Source: Pantoea latae
GTDB taxonomy: Bacteria > Pseudomonadota > Gammaproteobacteria > Enterobacterales > Enterobacteriaceae
Direction: 5' to 3'
Assembly (NCBI RefSeq): GCF_002077695.1
Contig: NZ_MWUE01000022.1
Span: 124,001 to 188,000 of the forward strand
DNA: 64,000 nucleotides
The translations under genes and the position numbers were made by a program. This document shows positions 9,555 to 20,166 of the stretch, piece after piece. The notes beneath the pieces are model-generated. The model was not told the origin of the DNA. It worked only from the letters and a program-made list of their open reading frames with translations, and made no database searches. The number at the start of each line of letters is the position of its first letter. The stretch's first letter is position 1.

Positions 9555-12278
9555 ATGGCTACAATCCATGTAGACGGTAAAGAATATGATGTGAACGGAG
9601 CGGACAACCTGCTGCAGGCGTGTCTCTCTCTGGGCCTTGATATTCCTTATTTTTGCTGGCATCCGGCGCTGGGAAGCGTTGGGGCTTGCCGCCAGTGCGC
9701 GGTGAAGCAATTCCAGAATGCCGAAGATACCCGCGGCCGTCTCGTCATGTCCTGCATGACGCCGGCCTCCGACGGCACCTTTATCTCTATCGACGACGGC
9801 GAAGCGAAAGAATTTCGCGAAAGCGTGGTGGAGTGGCTAATGACCAACCACCCGCACGACTGCCCGGTGTGCGAAGAGGGCGGCAACTGTCACCTGCAGG
9901 ATATGACGGTGATGACCGGCCACAGCTTCCGCCGCTATCGCTTTACCAAGCGTACCCACCAGAATCAGGATCTCGGCCCGTTTATCTCCCATGAGATGAA
10001 CCGCTGCATCGCCTGCTATCGCTGCGTGCGCTACTACAAAGATTACGCCGACGGCAAAGATCTGGGCGTCTACGGTGCCCACGACAACGTCTACTTCGGC
10101 CGTCCGGAAGAGGGCACGCTGGAGAGCGAATTCTCCGGCAACCTGGTGGAGATCTGCCCGACCGGCGTCTTCACCGATAAAACCCACTCCGAGCGTTACA
10201 ACCGTAAATGGGACATGCAGTTCGCGCCGAGCATCTGCCAGCAGTGCAGCGTCGGCTGCAACACCAGCCCTGGCGAGCGCTACGGCGAGCTACGCCGCAT
10301 CGAAAACCGCTACAACGGCACGGTGAACCACTACTTCCTGTGCGATCGCGGCCGTTTCGGCTACGGCTACGTCAACCGTGCCGATCGCCCGCGTCATCCG
10401 ATGCAGCTGCGCGGCAACGACTGGGTGCAGCTTAATGCGGAGCAGGCGGTCAACGCCGCCGCCGACACGCTGCGCCAGGCGAAGCGCGTCATCGGCATCG
10501 GCTCGCCGCGCGCCAGCGTCGAGAGCAACTTCGCCCTGCGCGAGCTGGTCGGCGCAGACAATTTCTCCACCGGCATGCCAGCGGGCGAGCAGGCGCGTCT
10601 GGAGCTGATGCTTAAAGTGCTGCGCGAAAGCGGTATCTACACGCCGTCGCTGCGCGAAATGGAAAGCTACGACGCGGTGCTGGTGCTGGGCGAGGATCTG
10701 ACCCAGGTCGGCGCACGCGTGGCGCTCTCTGTGCGTCAGGCGGTCAAAGGCAAGGCGCGCGACATGGCTGCGGCGCAGAAAGTCGCCGACTGGCAGATCG
10801 CCGCAATTATGAATATCGGTCAGCACGCCAAACATCCGCTGTTCGTGACCAACGTCGACGAAACCCGTCTCGATGATATCGCCGCGTGGAGCTATCGCGC
10901 GCCGGTAGAAGACCAGGCGCGTCTCGGCTTCGCTATCGCCAGCGCGCTGGATGAATCTGCGCCTGCGGTCAGCGACTTCGACCGCAGCCTGAACGGCAAG
11001 CTGGACGTGGTGGTGCAGGCGCTGGCCGGCGCGAAAAAACCGCTGATTATCTCCGGCACCCATTCGGGCAGCACGGCGATGATTGAAGCAGCGGCCAACG
11101 TCGCCAAAGCGCTGAAGGCGCGCGGCGCCGACGTCGGCATTACGCTGCTGGCCGGCGCGGCGAACAGCATGGGTCTGGGGCTGATGGGCGGCAACACGCT
11201 CGACAGCGCGCTGGAGCAGCTGCGCAACGGCGAGGCGGACACGGTGGTGGTGCTGGAGAACGATCTCTATCGCCACGCGCCGAAAGCGCAGGTCGACGCC
11301 GCGCTGGCGAACGCCGCCAACGTGATTGTGGTCGATCATCAGCGCACCGCCACGCTGGAGAAAGCGGGCCTGGTGCTCTCCACTGCCAGCTTCGCCGAAA
11401 GCGACGGCACCTCGATAAACCACGAAGGCCGCGCGCAGCGCTTCTTCCAGGTTTACGATCCCGCCTACTACGACCACAGCATCGTGATGCTGGAGAGCTG
11501 GCGCTGGCTGCACTCGCTGCACAGCGCGCTGGAAAGCCGTCATATCGACTGGACGCAGCTCGATCACGTTATCGACGCCGTGGTGGCGAAGCTGCCGCAG
11601 CTGAGTGGCATCAAAGAGGCGGCACCGGACGCCAGCTTCCGCATTCGTGGCCAGAAACTGGCGCGTTCGCCCATCCGCTCCAGCGGCCGTACCGCCGCGC
11701 GCGCCAATATCAGCGTGCACGAGCCGCGTCAGCCGCAGGATAAAGACACCATGTTTGCCTTCTCGATGGAAGGCAACAACCAGCCGAGCGCGCCGCGTTC
11801 GCAGATCCCGTTCGCCTGGGCGCCGGGCTGGAACTCACCGCAGGCGTGGAACAAATTCCAGGCTGAAGTGGGCGGCAAGCTGCGCAACGGCGATCCGGGC
11901 GTGCGTCTGTTTGACGCGGGCGACGCCTCGCTGCCGTGGTTTACCCAGGTGCCGACCGCCTTTGTCGGCGGCGAGCAGTGGCGCGTCGCGCCTTACTACC
12001 AGCTGTTCGGCAGTGAAGAGATGACTCAGCGTTCGCCGGTGTTCCAGAAGCGCATGCCGCAGCCGATGCTGGTGATCAGCCAGCAGGACGCGGCGAAGCT
12101 GGGCGTCAACGAAGGCGCGGCGGTGGAGTTCAGCTGTTCAGGCGAGACCCTGCGTCTGCCAGTGCGCTTCTCCAGCGCGCTGCAGCCGGGACAGATCGGC
12201 CTGCCGCTGGGCATGCCGGGCGTGCCGCCGTTCCTGGCGGGCGCGCACATTGACAAACTGCAGGAGGCGGCGCAATGA
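9555..12278 (+). CDS. nuoG: NADH-quinone oxidoreductase subunit G
   Basis: NuoG is the largest peripheral subunit (907 residues here) and carries several Fe-S clusters. The N-terminal [2Fe-2S] domain has Cys34, Cys45, Cys48 and Cys67. A His-type [4Fe-4S] site follows in [17 protein letters not shown], then two ferredoxin-like motifs in [15 protein letters not shown] and [21 protein letters not shown] supplies the extra cluster found in enteric NuoG. The rest is molybdopterin-oxidoreductase-like without a cofactor role. Start choice: ATG 9546 has a GGAAG only 1 base upstream, whereas ATG 9555 ([11 protein letters not shown]) has the same GGAAG at 10 bases, so 9555 is preferred. It overlaps nuoH by 4 bases. 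Confidence 0.97.
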   Translation: MATIHVDGKEYDVNGADNLLQACLSLGLDIPYFCWHPALGSVGACRQCAVKQFQNAEDTRGRLVMSCMTPASDGTFISIDDGEAKEFRESVVEWLMTNHPHDCPVCEEGGNCHLQDMTVMTGHSFRRYRFTKRTHQNQDLGPFISHEMNRCIACYRCVRYYKDYADGKDLGVYGAHDNVYFGRPEEGTLESEFSGNLVEICPTGVFTDKTHSERYNRKWDMQFAPSICQQCSVGCNTSPGERYGELRRIENRYNGTVNHYFLCDRGRFGYGYVNRADRPRHPMQLRGNDWVQLNAEQAVNAAADTLRQAKRVIGIGSPRASVESNFALRELVGADNFSTGMPAGEQARLELMLKVLRESGIYTPSLREMESYDAVLVLGEDLTQVGARVALSVRQAVKGKARDMAAAQKVADWQIAAIMNIGQHAKHPLFVTNVDETRLDDIAAWSYRAPVEDQARLGFAIASALDESAPAVSDFDRSLNGKLDVVVQALAGAKKPLIISGTHSGSTAMIEAAANVAKALKARGADVGITLLAGAANSMGLGLMGGNTLDSALEQLRNGEADTVVVLENDLYRHAPKAQVDAALANAANVIVVDHQRTATLEKAGLVLSTASFAESDGTSINHEGRAQRFFQVYDPAYYDHSIVMLESWRWLHSLHSALESRHIDWTQLDHVIDAVVAKLPQLSGIKEAAPDASFRIRGQKLARSPIRSSGRTAARANISVHEPRQPQDKDTMFAFSMEGNNQPSAPRSQIPFAWAPGWNSPQAWNKFQAEVGGKLRNGDPGVRLFDAGDASLPWFTQVPTAFVGGEQWRVAPYYQLFGSEEMTQRSPVFQKRMPQPMLVISQQDAAKLGVNEGAAVEFSCSGETLRLPVRFSSALQPGQIGLPLGMPGVPPFLAGAHIDKLQEAAQ

Positions 12279-13252
12279 GCTGGTTAACACCGGACGTTAT
12301 CGACATCATTCTGACCGTGGTGAAGGCGATCGTCATTCTGCTGGTGGTGGTGGCGTGCGGCGCCTTTATGAGCTTCGCCGAACGTCGCCTGCTCGGCCTG
12401 TGGCAGAACCGCTACGGCCCGAACCGCGTGGGCTGGGGCGGTTCGCTGCAGCTGGCGGCAGATATGATCAAAATGTTCTTTAAAGAGGACTGGGTGCCGC
12501 CCTTTACCGACCGCTTTATCTTTACTCTGGCGCCGGTGATCGCGTTCGTCTCTCTGCTGCTGGCGTTCGCCATCGTGCCGGTGTCACCGAGCTGGATGGT
12601 GACCGACCTGAATATCGGGCTGCTGTTCTTCCTGATGATGGCGGGCCTGGCGGTCTATGCGGTGCTGTTCGCCGGCTGGTCGAGCAACAACAAATACTCG
12701 CTGCTGGGCGCGATGCGCGCCTCTGCGCAGACGCTGAGCTACGAGGTGTTTCTCGGTCTGTCGCTGATGGGCGTGGTGGCGCAGGCGGGGTCATTTAACA
12801 TGACCGCTATCGTCGAGAGCCAGGCGCATCTGTGGAACATCATCCCGCAGTTCTTCGGCTTCCTCACCTTCTGCATCGCAGGCGTGGCGGTGTGTCACCG
12901 TCATCCCTTCGACCAGCCGGAAGCGGAGCAGGAGCTGGCGGACGGCTACCACATCGAATACGCCGGCATGAAGTTCGGCCTGTTCTTCGTCGGCGAATAT
13001 GTGGCGATCACCACCGTTTCGGCGCTGATCGTGACGCTGTTCTTCGGCGGCTGGCAGGGGCCGTTCCTGCCGCCGTTCATCTGGTTCGCCCTGAAAACGG
13101 CGTTCTTTATGGTGATGTTTATCCTGATTCGTGCTGCGCTCCCGCGTCCACGCTATGACCAGGTGCTGTCGTTCGGCTGGAAGGTCTGTCTGCCGTTGAC
13201 GCTGTTGAACCTGCTGGCGACCGCCGCAGTGATTCTGTACAACGCGCAGTAA
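12275..13252 (+). CDS. nuoH: NADH-quinone oxidoreductase subunit H
   Basis: NuoH is a membrane subunit that forms the entrance of the quinone chamber and links Q reduction to proton pumping. The 325 residues have about eight hydrophobic helices. Conserved family segments are [20 protein letters not shown] (about 30-50) and the acidic loop [19 protein letters not shown] (about 208-226). The same loop motif precedes [16 protein letters not shown]. The start codon overlaps the nuoG stop, and a GGAGG-like site lies within the nuoG end. Confidence 0.98.
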   Translation: MSWLTPDVIDIILTVVKAIVILLVVVACGAFMSFAERRLLGLWQNRYGPNRVGWGGSLQLAADMIKMFFKEDWVPPFTDRFIFTLAPVIAFVSLLLAFAIVPVSPSWMVTDLNIGLLFFLMMAGLAVYAVLFAGWSSNNKYSLLGAMRASAQTLSYEVFLGLSLMGVVAQAGSFNMTAIVESQAHLWNIIPQFFGFLTFCIAGVAVCHRHPFDQPEAEQELADGYHIEYAGMKFGLFFVGEYVAITTVSALIVTLFFGGWQGPFLPPFIWFALKTAFFMVMFILIRAALPRPRYDQVLSFGWKVCLPLTLLNLLATAAVILYNAQ

Positions 13253-13264
13253 GGGGTTTTTGAG

Positions 13265-13807
13265 ATGACTTTAAAAGATATTGTCGTTGGCTTCGGCACG
13301 ACAGTGCGCAGTATCTGGATGATCGGCATGCACGCCTTCGCCAAGCGCGAAACCCAGATGTATCCGGAAGAGCCGGTCTATCTGCCGCCGCGCTATCGCG
13401 GCCGTATCGTGCTGACGCGCGATCCGGACGGCGAAGAGCGCTGCGTCGCCTGTAACCTCTGCGCGGTCGCCTGCCCGGTCAGCTGTATCTCGCTGCAGAA
13501 AGCGGAAACCAAAGATGGCCGCTGGTATCCGGAGTTCTTCCGCATCAACTTCTCACGCTGCATTTTCTGCGGGATGTGCGAAGAGGCGTGTCCGACCACG
13601 GCGATCCAGCTAACGCCCGATTTCGAACTGGGCGAATTTAAGCGCCAGGATCTGGTGTATGAGAAAGAGGATCTGCTGATCTCCGGCCCGGGCAAATACC
13701 CCGAGTACAACTTCTACCGCATGGCAGGCATGGCGATCGAAGGGAAAGAGAAGGGCGACGCGGAAAACGAAGCCAAACCTATCGACGTCAAAGGCTTGTT
13801 GCCTTAA
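13265..13807 (+). CDS. nuoI: NADH-quinone oxidoreductase subunit I
   Basis: NuoI is the ferredoxin-like subunit that holds clusters N6a and N6b and passes electrons to NuoB. The 180 residues equal the E. coli length. Two [4Fe-4S] motifs are evident: [15 protein letters not shown] near 60-74 and [15 protein letters not shown] near 99-113. The C-terminal tail [20 protein letters not shown] is family-typical. The gene follows nuoH by 12 bases with an AAGGGG ribosome site. Confidence 0.98.
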   Translation: MTLKDIVVGFGTTVRSIWMIGMHAFAKRETQMYPEEPVYLPPRYRGRIVLTRDPDGEERCVACNLCAVACPVSCISLQKAETKDGRWYPEFFRINFSRCIFCGMCEEACPTTAIQLTPDFELGEFKRQDLVYEKEDLLISGPGKYPEYNFYRMAGMAIEGKEKGDAENEAKPIDVKGLLP

Positions 13808-13817
13808 GGAGCCCGGC

Positions 13818-14357
13818 ATGGAAATTGCGTTTTATCTTTGCGGACTGGTGGCGGTGCTGACGACGCTGCGCGTGATCACCCACACCAATCCGGTGCATGC
13901 GCTGCTGTATCTGATCGTGTCGCTGCTCTCTGTCGCGGGCGTCTTTTTCTCGCTCGGCGCCTACTTCGCCGGCGCGCTGGAGATCATCGTCTACGCCGGC
14001 GCCATTATGGTGCTGTTCGTCTTCGTGGTGATGATGCTTAACCTGGGCAACGCCACCGTGAAGCAGGAGCGCGACTGGCTGCAGCCGTCGCTGTGGATTG
14101 GGCCGGGCATCGTGTCGCTGCTGCTGCTGGTGGTGATGGTCTACGCCATTATGACCGCTAACGATCAGGGCATCGACGGCACGGTGATCGACGCCAAAGC
14201 GGTCGGCATCAGCCTGTTCGGGCCGTACGTGCTGGCGGTGGAACTCGCCTCGATGCTGCTGCTGGCGGGCCTGGTGGTGGCGTTCCACGTCGGACGCGAA
14301 GAGCGTCAGGGCGAAGTGCTGAGCAATCGTGACGCCAATAAGGAGGAGCACGCATGA
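13818..14357 (+). CDS. nuoJ: NADH-quinone oxidoreductase subunit J
   Basis: NuoJ is a membrane-arm subunit with five predicted helices. The 179 residues (184 in E. coli) begin [20 protein letters not shown]. The conserved third helix [20 protein letters not shown], which contains the pi-bulge region of complex I, is intact at about 52-71. The C-terminus overlaps the nuoK start by 4 bases. AAGGAG precedes ATG 13818. Confidence 0.97.
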   Translation: MEIAFYLCGLVAVLTTLRVITHTNPVHALLYLIVSLLSVAGVFFSLGAYFAGALEIIVYAGAIMVLFVFVVMMLNLGNATVKQERDWLQPSLWIGPGIVSLLLLVVMVYAIMTANDQGIDGTVIDAKAVGISLFGPYVLAVELASMLLLAGLVVAFHVGREERQGEVLSNRDANKEEHA

Positions 14358-14656
14358 TCCCGTTACAACACGGCTTAATTCTGGCCGCCGTGCTGTTTGT
14401 CCTTGGACTGACATCACTGGTGCTGCGGCGCAACCTGCTGTTTATGCTGATCGGCCTGGAAATTATGATTAACGCGGCCGCGCTGGCGCTGGTCGTCGCG
14501 GGCAGCTACTGGGGCCAGGCGGACGGACAGGTGATGTATATCCTGGCGATCAGCCTGGCGGCGGCGGAAGCCAGCATCGGCCTGGCGCTGCTGCTCCAGC
14601 TCTATCGTCGTCGTCAGACGCTGAACATTGATACTGTGAGCGAGATGCGCGGATGA
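14354..14656 (+). CDS. nuoK: NADH-quinone oxidoreductase subunit K
   Basis: NuoK is a three-helix membrane subunit related to MrpC of cation antiporters. The 100 residues equal the E. coli length. The buried glutamates used in proton transfer are present: Glu in [15 protein letters not shown] (about residue 36) and Glu in [16 protein letters not shown] (about residue 72). The gene overlaps both neighbours (nuoJ by 4 bases, nuoL by 4 bases), so translation is probably coupled. Confidence 0.98.
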   Translation: MIPLQHGLILAAVLFVLGLTSLVLRRNLLFMLIGLEIMINAAALALVVAGSYWGQADGQVMYILAISLAAAEASIGLALLLQLYRRRQTLNIDTVSEMRG

Positions 14657-16488
14657 ATCTTCTCTACTTAACAATCCTGTTTCCGCTAATCGGCTTTCTG
14701 CTGTTGGCGTTTTCCCGTGGTCGCTGGTCGGAGAACCTGTCGGCCGCGATCGGCATGGGCTCGGTGGGCCTGGCGGCGCTGGTGACGCTCTATGTCGGCA
14801 TCGACTTTTTCGCCAACGGCCAGCAGCCCTTTACCCAGGCGCTCTGGACCTGGATGCAGGTCGGCAACTTCGACATCAAAGTCAACCTGACGCTGGACGG
14901 CCTGTCGCTGACCATGCTGTCGGTGGTGACCGGCGTCGGCTTCCTGATCCATATGTTCGCCTCCTGGTATATGCGCGGCGAAGAGGGCTACTCGCGCTTC
15001 TTCGCCTACACCAACCTGTTCATCGCGAGCATGGTGGTGCTGGTGCTGGCCGACAACCTGATGCTGATGTATCTCGGCTGGGAAGGGGTAGGGCTCTGCT
15101 CCTATCTGCTGATCGGCTTCTACTACAGCAATCCGGAAAACGGCAAAGCGGCGATGAAGGCCTTTATCATCACCCGCGTCGGCGACGTCTTCCTCGCCTT
15201 TGCGCTGTTTATCCTCTACAACGAGCTGGGCACGCTTAACTTCCGCGAGATGATGGAACTGGCGCCGCAGCACTTTGCGGCGGACAACCATATGCTGCAG
15301 TGGGCGACGCTGATGCTGCTGGGCGGCGCGGTCGGTAAATCGGCGCAGCTGCCGCTGCAGACCTGGCTGGCGGACGCGATGGCGGGCCCGACCCCGGTGT
15401 CGGCGCTGATCCACGCGGCAACCATGGTGACGGCGGGCGTCTACCTGATCGCCCGCAGCCACGGCCTGTTCCTGCTGACCCCGGACGTGCTGCATCTGGT
15501 GGGCATCGTCGGCGCGATTACCCTGGTGCTGGCGGGCTTCGCCGCGCTGGTGCAGACCGATATCAAGCGCGTGCTGGCCTATTCGACCATGAGCCAGATC
15601 GGCTACATGTTCCTGGCGCTCGGCGTGCAGGCGTGGGACGCGGCGATTTTTCACCTGATGACCCACGCCTTCTTTAAAGCGCTACTGTTCCTCTCGTCGG
15701 GTTCGGTGATCCTCGCCTGCCACCATGAGCAGAACATCTTCAAGATGGGCGGCCTGCGGAAAAGCATTCCGCTGGTCTACGCCTGCTTCCTGGTGGGCGG
15801 CGCCGCGCTGGCTGCGCTGCCGCTGATTACCGCGGGCTTCTACAGTAAAGATGAGATCCTGTTCGGCGCGCTGGCGAACGGCCACATCAATCTGATGGCG
15901 GCGGGTCTGGTGGGCGCCTTCCTGACATCCATCTATACCTTCCGCATGATCTTCATCGTGTTCCACGGCGAAGAGAAGATCCACGCCCACGCGGGCAAAG
16001 GCATTACTCATCATCTGCCGCTGATTGTGCTGCTGGTGCTGTCGACCTTCGTCGGCGCGCTGATTACGCCGCCGCTGGCGGGCGTGCTGCCGCACAGCGA
16101 AACGGGCGAAGCGGGCAAGGTCGGACTGGAGATCGCCTCTGGCGTGGTCGCCGTGGTCGGCATCCTGATCGCCGCCGCACTCTGGCTGGGCAAACGTCAG
16201 CTGGTCAGCCGCGTCGCCAACAGCGCGCCGGGCCGTTTCTTCGGCACCTGGTGGTTCGCCGCCTGGGGCTTCGACTGGCTGTACGACAAGGTATTCGTCA
16301 AACCCTATCTCGGCATCGCCTGGCTACTGCAGCGCGACCCGCTGAATGGCGTGATGAACCTGCCTGCACTGGTGTCGCGTATCGCCAATAAAGGCCTGGT
16401 GGTCAGCGAAAACGGCTATCTGCGCTGGTATGTCGCCTCGATGAGCATTGGCGCCGTGGTAGTGCTGGCGCTGATGCTGGTGGTTTAA
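14653..16488 (+). CDS. nuoL: NADH-quinone oxidoreductase subunit L
   Basis: NuoL is the distal antiporter-like proton-pumping subunit. The 611 residues (613 in E. coli) form about 14 core helices plus the long lateral helix and a final anchor helix at the C-terminus. Key polar residues are visible: the Glu in [19 protein letters not shown] (about residue 144), the Lys in [19 protein letters not shown] (about 229) and the Lys in [12 protein letters not shown] (about 399). A 141-base spacer containing a GGGGCG/CGCCCC hairpin (about 16500-16521) separates it from nuoM. Confidence 0.98.
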   Translation: MNLLYLTILFPLIGFLLLAFSRGRWSENLSAAIGMGSVGLAALVTLYVGIDFFANGQQPFTQALWTWMQVGNFDIKVNLTLDGLSLTMLSVVTGVGFLIHMFASWYMRGEEGYSRFFAYTNLFIASMVVLVLADNLMLMYLGWEGVGLCSYLLIGFYYSNPENGKAAMKAFIITRVGDVFLAFALFILYNELGTLNFREMMELAPQHFAADNHMLQWATLMLLGGAVGKSAQLPLQTWLADAMAGPTPVSALIHAATMVTAGVYLIARSHGLFLLTPDVLHLVGIVGAITLVLAGFAALVQTDIKRVLAYSTMSQIGYMFLALGVQAWDAAIFHLMTHAFFKALLFLSSGSVILACHHEQNIFKMGGLRKSIPLVYACFLVGGAALAALPLITAGFYSKDEILFGALANGHINLMAAGLVGAFLTSIYTFRMIFIVFHGEEKIHAHAGKGITHHLPLIVLLVLSTFVGALITPPLAGVLPHSETGEAGKVGLEIASGVVAVVGILIAAALWLGKRQLVSRVANSAPGRFFGTWWFAAWGFDWLYDKVFVKPYLGIAWLLQRDPLNGVMNLPALVSRIANKGLVVSENGYLRWYVASMSIGAVVVLALMLVV

Positions 16489-16629
16489 GGTTGATGAGCG
16501 GGGCGGCTCGGCAGTCGCCCCTGGTCAAGAATGTTAAAAATTGCCTGATATGAGGGTGTTATCGGCGCAGTCCGCTGCAAGGCGGCACGCAAGATAGCCT
16601 GAACAAAGGCAGAAAAAAGGGAAAACCCA

Positions 16630-18150
16630 GTGCTATTACCTTGGCTAATAATCATTCCATTCGTCGGCGGCTTACTTTGCTGGCTGGCTGAGCGTCTCGG
16701 CGCGAAAACGCCGCGCTGGATAGCCCTGATCACCATGGGCCTGACGCTGGCGCTTTCGCTGCAGCTCTGGCTGCAGGGCGGCTATACACTGACGCAGGCG
16801 GCGGGTATGCCGCAGTGGCAGTCGGAGTTCTCTGCGGCCTGGATCCCGCGCTTCGGCATCAGTTTCCATCTGGCGCTGGACGGCCTGTCGCTGCTGATGG
16901 TGGTGCTGACCGGCCTGCTTGGCCTGATGGCAGTGCTCTGCTCCTGGAACGAGATCGAGAAGTATCAGGGCTTTTTCCACCTTAACCTGATGTGGATCCT
17001 TGGCGGCGTGATCGGCGTCTTCCTCGCCATCGACATGTTCCTGTTCTTCTTCTTCTGGGAAATGATGCTGGTGCCGATGTACTTCCTCATCGCGCTCTGG
17101 GGTCATAAGGCGTCTGACGGTAAAACTCGTATCACCGCCGCCACCAAGTTCTTCATCTATACCCAGTCCTCGGGGCTGGTGATGCTGATTGCGATTCTGG
17201 CGCTGGTGTTTGTGCACTACAACGCTACCGGCGTCTGGACGTTCAACTACGAACAGCTGCTGAAAACGCCGATGTCGCATACGGTGGAATATCTGCTGAT
17301 GCTCGGCTTCTTTATCGCCTTCGCGGTCAAAATGCCGGTGGTGCCGCTGCACGGCTGGCTGCCTGACGCGCACAGCCAGGCCCCAACCGCCGGCTCGGTG
17401 GATCTGGCGGGCATCCTGCTGAAAACCGCGGCCTACGGCCTGCTGCGCTTCAGCCTGCCGCTGTTTCCCAACGCCTCGGCAGAGTTTGCGCCGATCGCCA
17501 TGTGGCTGGGCATTATCGGTATCTTCTACGGCGCGTGGATGGCCTTCTCGCAGACCGACATCAAGCGCCTGATCGCCTACACCTCGATTTCGCACATGGG
17601 CTTCGTGCTGATTGCCATCTACACCGGCAGCCAGCTCGCGTTCCAGGGCGCGGTGGTGCAGATGATCGCCCACGGCCTCTCCGCCGCGGCGCTGTTTATT
17701 CTGTGCGGCCAGCTCTATGAGCGTCTGCACACGCGTGATATGCGTCAGATGGGCGGCCTCTGGTCGCGCATTAAGTGGATCCCTGGCCTGTCGCTCTTTT
17801 TCGCGGTGGCCAACCTCGGGATGCCGGGCACCGGCAACTTCGCGGGCGAGTTTATGATCCTGACGGGCAGTTTCCAGGTGGTGCCGGTGATTATCGTCAT
17901 CGCCACCTTTGGGCTGGTGTTCGCCTCGGTTTACTCGCTGATTATGATGCAGCGCGCCTATTACGGCGAAGCGAAATCGAAAGATCCGCTGCCGGGCATG
18001 TCGCCGCGTGAGTTCACGATGATCATGGTGCTGGTGGTCCTGCTGGTGCTGCTGGGGGTTTACCCGCAGCCGATTCTGGATACCTCCCATGCCGCGATGA
18101 GCAATATTCAGCAGTGGTTTACCGCTTCAATTTCAACTACAAGGCCGTAA
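16630..18150 (+). CDS. nuoM: NADH-quinone oxidoreductase subunit M
   Basis: NuoM is the second antiporter-like proton-pumping subunit. The 506 residues (509 in E. coli) start at GTG 16630, supported by an AAGGG site 8 bases upstream and by the conserved N-terminus LLPWLIIIPFVGG. Functional residues seen are the Glu in FFFFFWEMMLVPMYF (about 144), the Lys in FAVKMPVVPLHGWLPDAHSQ (about 234) and the Lys in FSQTDIKRLIAYTSISHMG (about 316). The C-terminus TASISTTRP matches the family. nuoN starts 6 bases after the stop. Confidence 0.98.
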   Translation: MLLPWLIIIPFVGGLLCWLAERLGAKTPRWIALITMGLTLALSLQLWLQGGYTLTQAAGMPQWQSEFSAAWIPRFGISFHLALDGLSLLMVVLTGLLGLMAVLCSWNEIEKYQGFFHLNLMWILGGVIGVFLAIDMFLFFFFWEMMLVPMYFLIALWGHKASDGKTRITAATKFFIYTQSSGLVMLIAILALVFVHYNATGVWTFNYEQLLKTPMSHTVEYLLMLGFFIAFAVKMPVVPLHGWLPDAHSQAPTAGSVDLAGILLKTAAYGLLRFSLPLFPNASAEFAPIAMWLGIIGIFYGAWMAFSQTDIKRLIAYTSISHMGFVLIAIYTGSQLAFQGAVVQMIAHGLSAAALFILCGQLYERLHTRDMRQMGGLWSRIKWIPGLSLFFAVANLGMPGTGNFAGEFMILTGSFQVVPVIIVIATFGLVFASVYSLIMMQRAYYGEAKSKDPLPGMSPREFTMIMVLVVLLVLLGVYPQPILDTSHAAMSNIQQWFTASISTTRP

Positions 18151-18156
18151 TTCGCC

Positions 18157-19614
18157 ATGACAATAACTTTTCAACAATTGATCGCGTTGCTGCCGCTGTT
18201 GATCGTCGGATTGACGGTGGTGGTTGTGATGCTGTCCATTGCCTGGCGACGCAACCACTTTGTTAACGCCACGCTGACGGTCATCGGTTTGAACCTGGCG
18301 CTGGTTTCGCTCTGGTTTGTGGCGCAGGCGGGCGCAATGGACGTGACGCCGCTGCTGCGGGTCGACCCTTACGCGGTGTTCTATACCGCGCTGGTGATCC
18401 TCGCGAGTCTGGCGACCTGTACCTTTGCCTATCCCTGGCTGGCTGGTTTCCCGGACAACAAGGATGAGTTCTACCTGCTGGTGCTGATCGCCACGCTGGG
18501 CGGCATCGTGCTGGCAAGCGCCAATCATCTGGCGTCGCTGTTTATCGGCGTTGAGCTGCTGTCGCTGCCGCTGTTCGGCATGATCGGCTACGCCTTCCGC
18601 CAGAAACGCTCGCTGGAAGCGGCGCTGAAATATACCATTCTGTCGGCGGCCGCCTCGTCGTTCCTGCTGTTCGGCATCGCGCTGATCTATGCCGACTCCG
18701 GCAGCCTGAGCTTTGTGAAGCTGGGCGAGAGCCTGAACGACACCATGATCCAGCAGCCGCTTTTGCTGGTGGGTCTGGGCATGATGATTATCGGTCTTGG
18801 CTTTAAGCTGTCGCTGGTGCCATTCCATCTCTGGACGCCGGACGTCTATCAGGGCGCGCCTGCGCCGGTGTCGACCTTCCTCGCCACCGCCAGCAAGATC
18901 GCCATTTTCGGCGTGATCATGCGTCTGTTTATGTACGCGCCGCTGACCGACAGCGAGGCGGTGCGCACCGTGCTGGGGCTGATCGCCTTTGTGTCGATCC
19001 TGTTCGGCAACCTGATGGCAATTTCGCAGAGCAACATCAAGCGTCTGCTGGGCTACTCCTCGATTGCCCATCTCGGTTATCTGCTGGTGGCGCTAATTGC
19101 GGTGAAAACCCATGAGCTGTCGCTGGAGACCGCAGGCGTTTACCTGGCGGGCTACCTGTTCAGCAGCCTCGGCGCGTTTGGCGTGGTCAGCCTGATGTCC
19201 AGCCCGTACCGCGGCCCGGACGCCGATTCGCTTTACTCCTATCGCGGCCTGTTCTGGCACCGTCCGGTGCTGTCGGCGGTGATGACGGTGATGATGCTGT
19301 CGCTGGCCGGCATCCCGATGACGCTTGGTTTTATCGGCAAGTTCTATGTCATCGCGTCGGGCGTTAACGCGCAGCTGTGGTGGCTGACGGCCGCCGTGGT
19401 TGTCGGCAGTGCCATCGGTCTTTACTACTATCTGCGCGTGACCGTGAGCCTCTACCTCAGCCCGCCGGAGCTGCATACGCGCGACACGCCGGCTAACTGG
19501 GCGTTTACCGCCGGCGGCGTGGTGGTGCTGATCTCCGCGATTCTGGTGCTGCTGCTCGGCGTCTATCCGCAGCCGCTGATTACGCTGGTGCAGATGGCGC
19601 AGCCGCTGATGTAA
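18157..19614 (+). CDS. nuoN: NADH-quinone oxidoreductase subunit N
   Basis: NuoN is the proximal antiporter-like subunit and the last gene of the complex I operon. The 485 residues match the E. coli length. Conserved residues include the Glu in [20 protein letters not shown] (about 133) and the Lys in [20 protein letters not shown] (about 217), plus [17 protein letters not shown]. The C-terminal helix [20 protein letters not shown] resembles that of NuoM. A strong terminator follows 18 bases after the stop. Confidence 0.98.
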   Translation: MTITFQQLIALLPLLIVGLTVVVVMLSIAWRRNHFVNATLTVIGLNLALVSLWFVAQAGAMDVTPLLRVDPYAVFYTALVILASLATCTFAYPWLAGFPDNKDEFYLLVLIATLGGIVLASANHLASLFIGVELLSLPLFGMIGYAFRQKRSLEAALKYTILSAAASSFLLFGIALIYADSGSLSFVKLGESLNDTMIQQPLLLVGLGMMIIGLGFKLSLVPFHLWTPDVYQGAPAPVSTFLATASKIAIFGVIMRLFMYAPLTDSEAVRTVLGLIAFVSILFGNLMAISQSNIKRLLGYSSIAHLGYLLVALIAVKTHELSLETAGVYLAGYLFSSLGAFGVVSLMSSPYRGPDADSLYSYRGLFWHRPVLSAVMTVMMLSLAGIPMTLGFIGKFYVIASGVNAQLWWLTAAVVVGSAIGLYYYLRVTVSLYLSPPELHTRDTPANWAFTAGGVVVLISAILVLLLGVYPQPLITLVQMAQPLM

Positions 19615-19632
19615 ACTCGATTGACCCTTGTG

Positions 19633-19661
19633 AAATCAGGCCCACGGGCCTGATTTTTTTT
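19633..19661 (+). terminator. nuo operon rho-independent terminator
   Basis: A 10 bp perfect stem, AAATCAGGCC/GGCCTGATTT, with a CACG loop runs into eight or more T residues. It lies between nuoN and elaA and fits the end of the nuo transcript. Confidence 0.95.
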
Positions 19662-19677
19662 GCCTTCAGGAGAGCCT

Positions 19678-20127
19678 ATGGATATCAGCTGGCAGGACCG
19701 GCACCACAGCGAACTGAGCGCGCCGCAGCTCTATGCGCTGCTGGCGCTGCGCTGCGACGTGTTTATCGTTGAGCAGAACTGTCCCTATCTGGACGTGGAC
19801 GGTCAGGATCTGGTGGCGGATAACCGCCATATTCTGGGGATGCGCGGCGACGAGCTGGTGGCCTACGCGCGTATTCTGACGCCAGCGGACGCAACCGCGC
19901 CGGTGGCGATCGGGCGTGTTATCGTCTCTGCCAGCGCGCGCGGTTTGAATCTCGGCAACCGGCTAATGGAGCAGGCGCTGCGCAGCTGCGAGCAGCACTG
20001 GCCGGGGCGCGGGGTTTATCTGTCGGCGCAGGCGCACCTGCAGGATTTTTATGGCCGCCTCGGTTTTCAGGCAGTCGGCGAGATCTATCTGGAAGACAAT
20101 ATTCCGCATATTGAGATGCGCAAATAA
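19678..20127 (+). CDS. elaA: GNAT-family acetyltransferase ElaA
   Basis: ElaA is a small GNAT-fold acyltransferase whose physiological substrate is not firmly known. The 149 residues (153 in E. coli) start at ATG 19678 with AGGAG 5 bases upstream. The longer frame from TTG 19660 starts inside the nuo terminator and is not credible. The acetyl-CoA loop is in IGRVIVSASARGLNLGNRLM (about 75-100), followed by AQAHLQDFYGRLGF, which is highly conserved. It is convergent with opgD. Confidence 0.95.
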   Translation: MDISWQDRHHSELSAPQLYALLALRCDVFIVEQNCPYLDVDGQDLVADNRHILGMRGDELVAYARILTPADATAPVAIGRVIVSASARGLNLGNRLMEQALRSCEQHWPGRGVYLSAQAHLQDFYGRLGFQAVGEIYLEDNIPHIEMRK

Positions 20128-20130
20128 AAA

Positions 20131-20157
20131 CGGCGAGCTAAAAGGCTCGCCGCTTTT
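20131..20157. terminator. elaA/opgD bidirectional terminator
   Basis: An 8 bp stem, CGGCGAGC/GCTCGCCG (20131-20152), has A-rich DNA on its left and TTTTC on its right. It lies between the convergent elaA and opgD genes and could serve both strands. Confidence 0.7.
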
Positions 20158-20166
20158 CTTTCTCTT

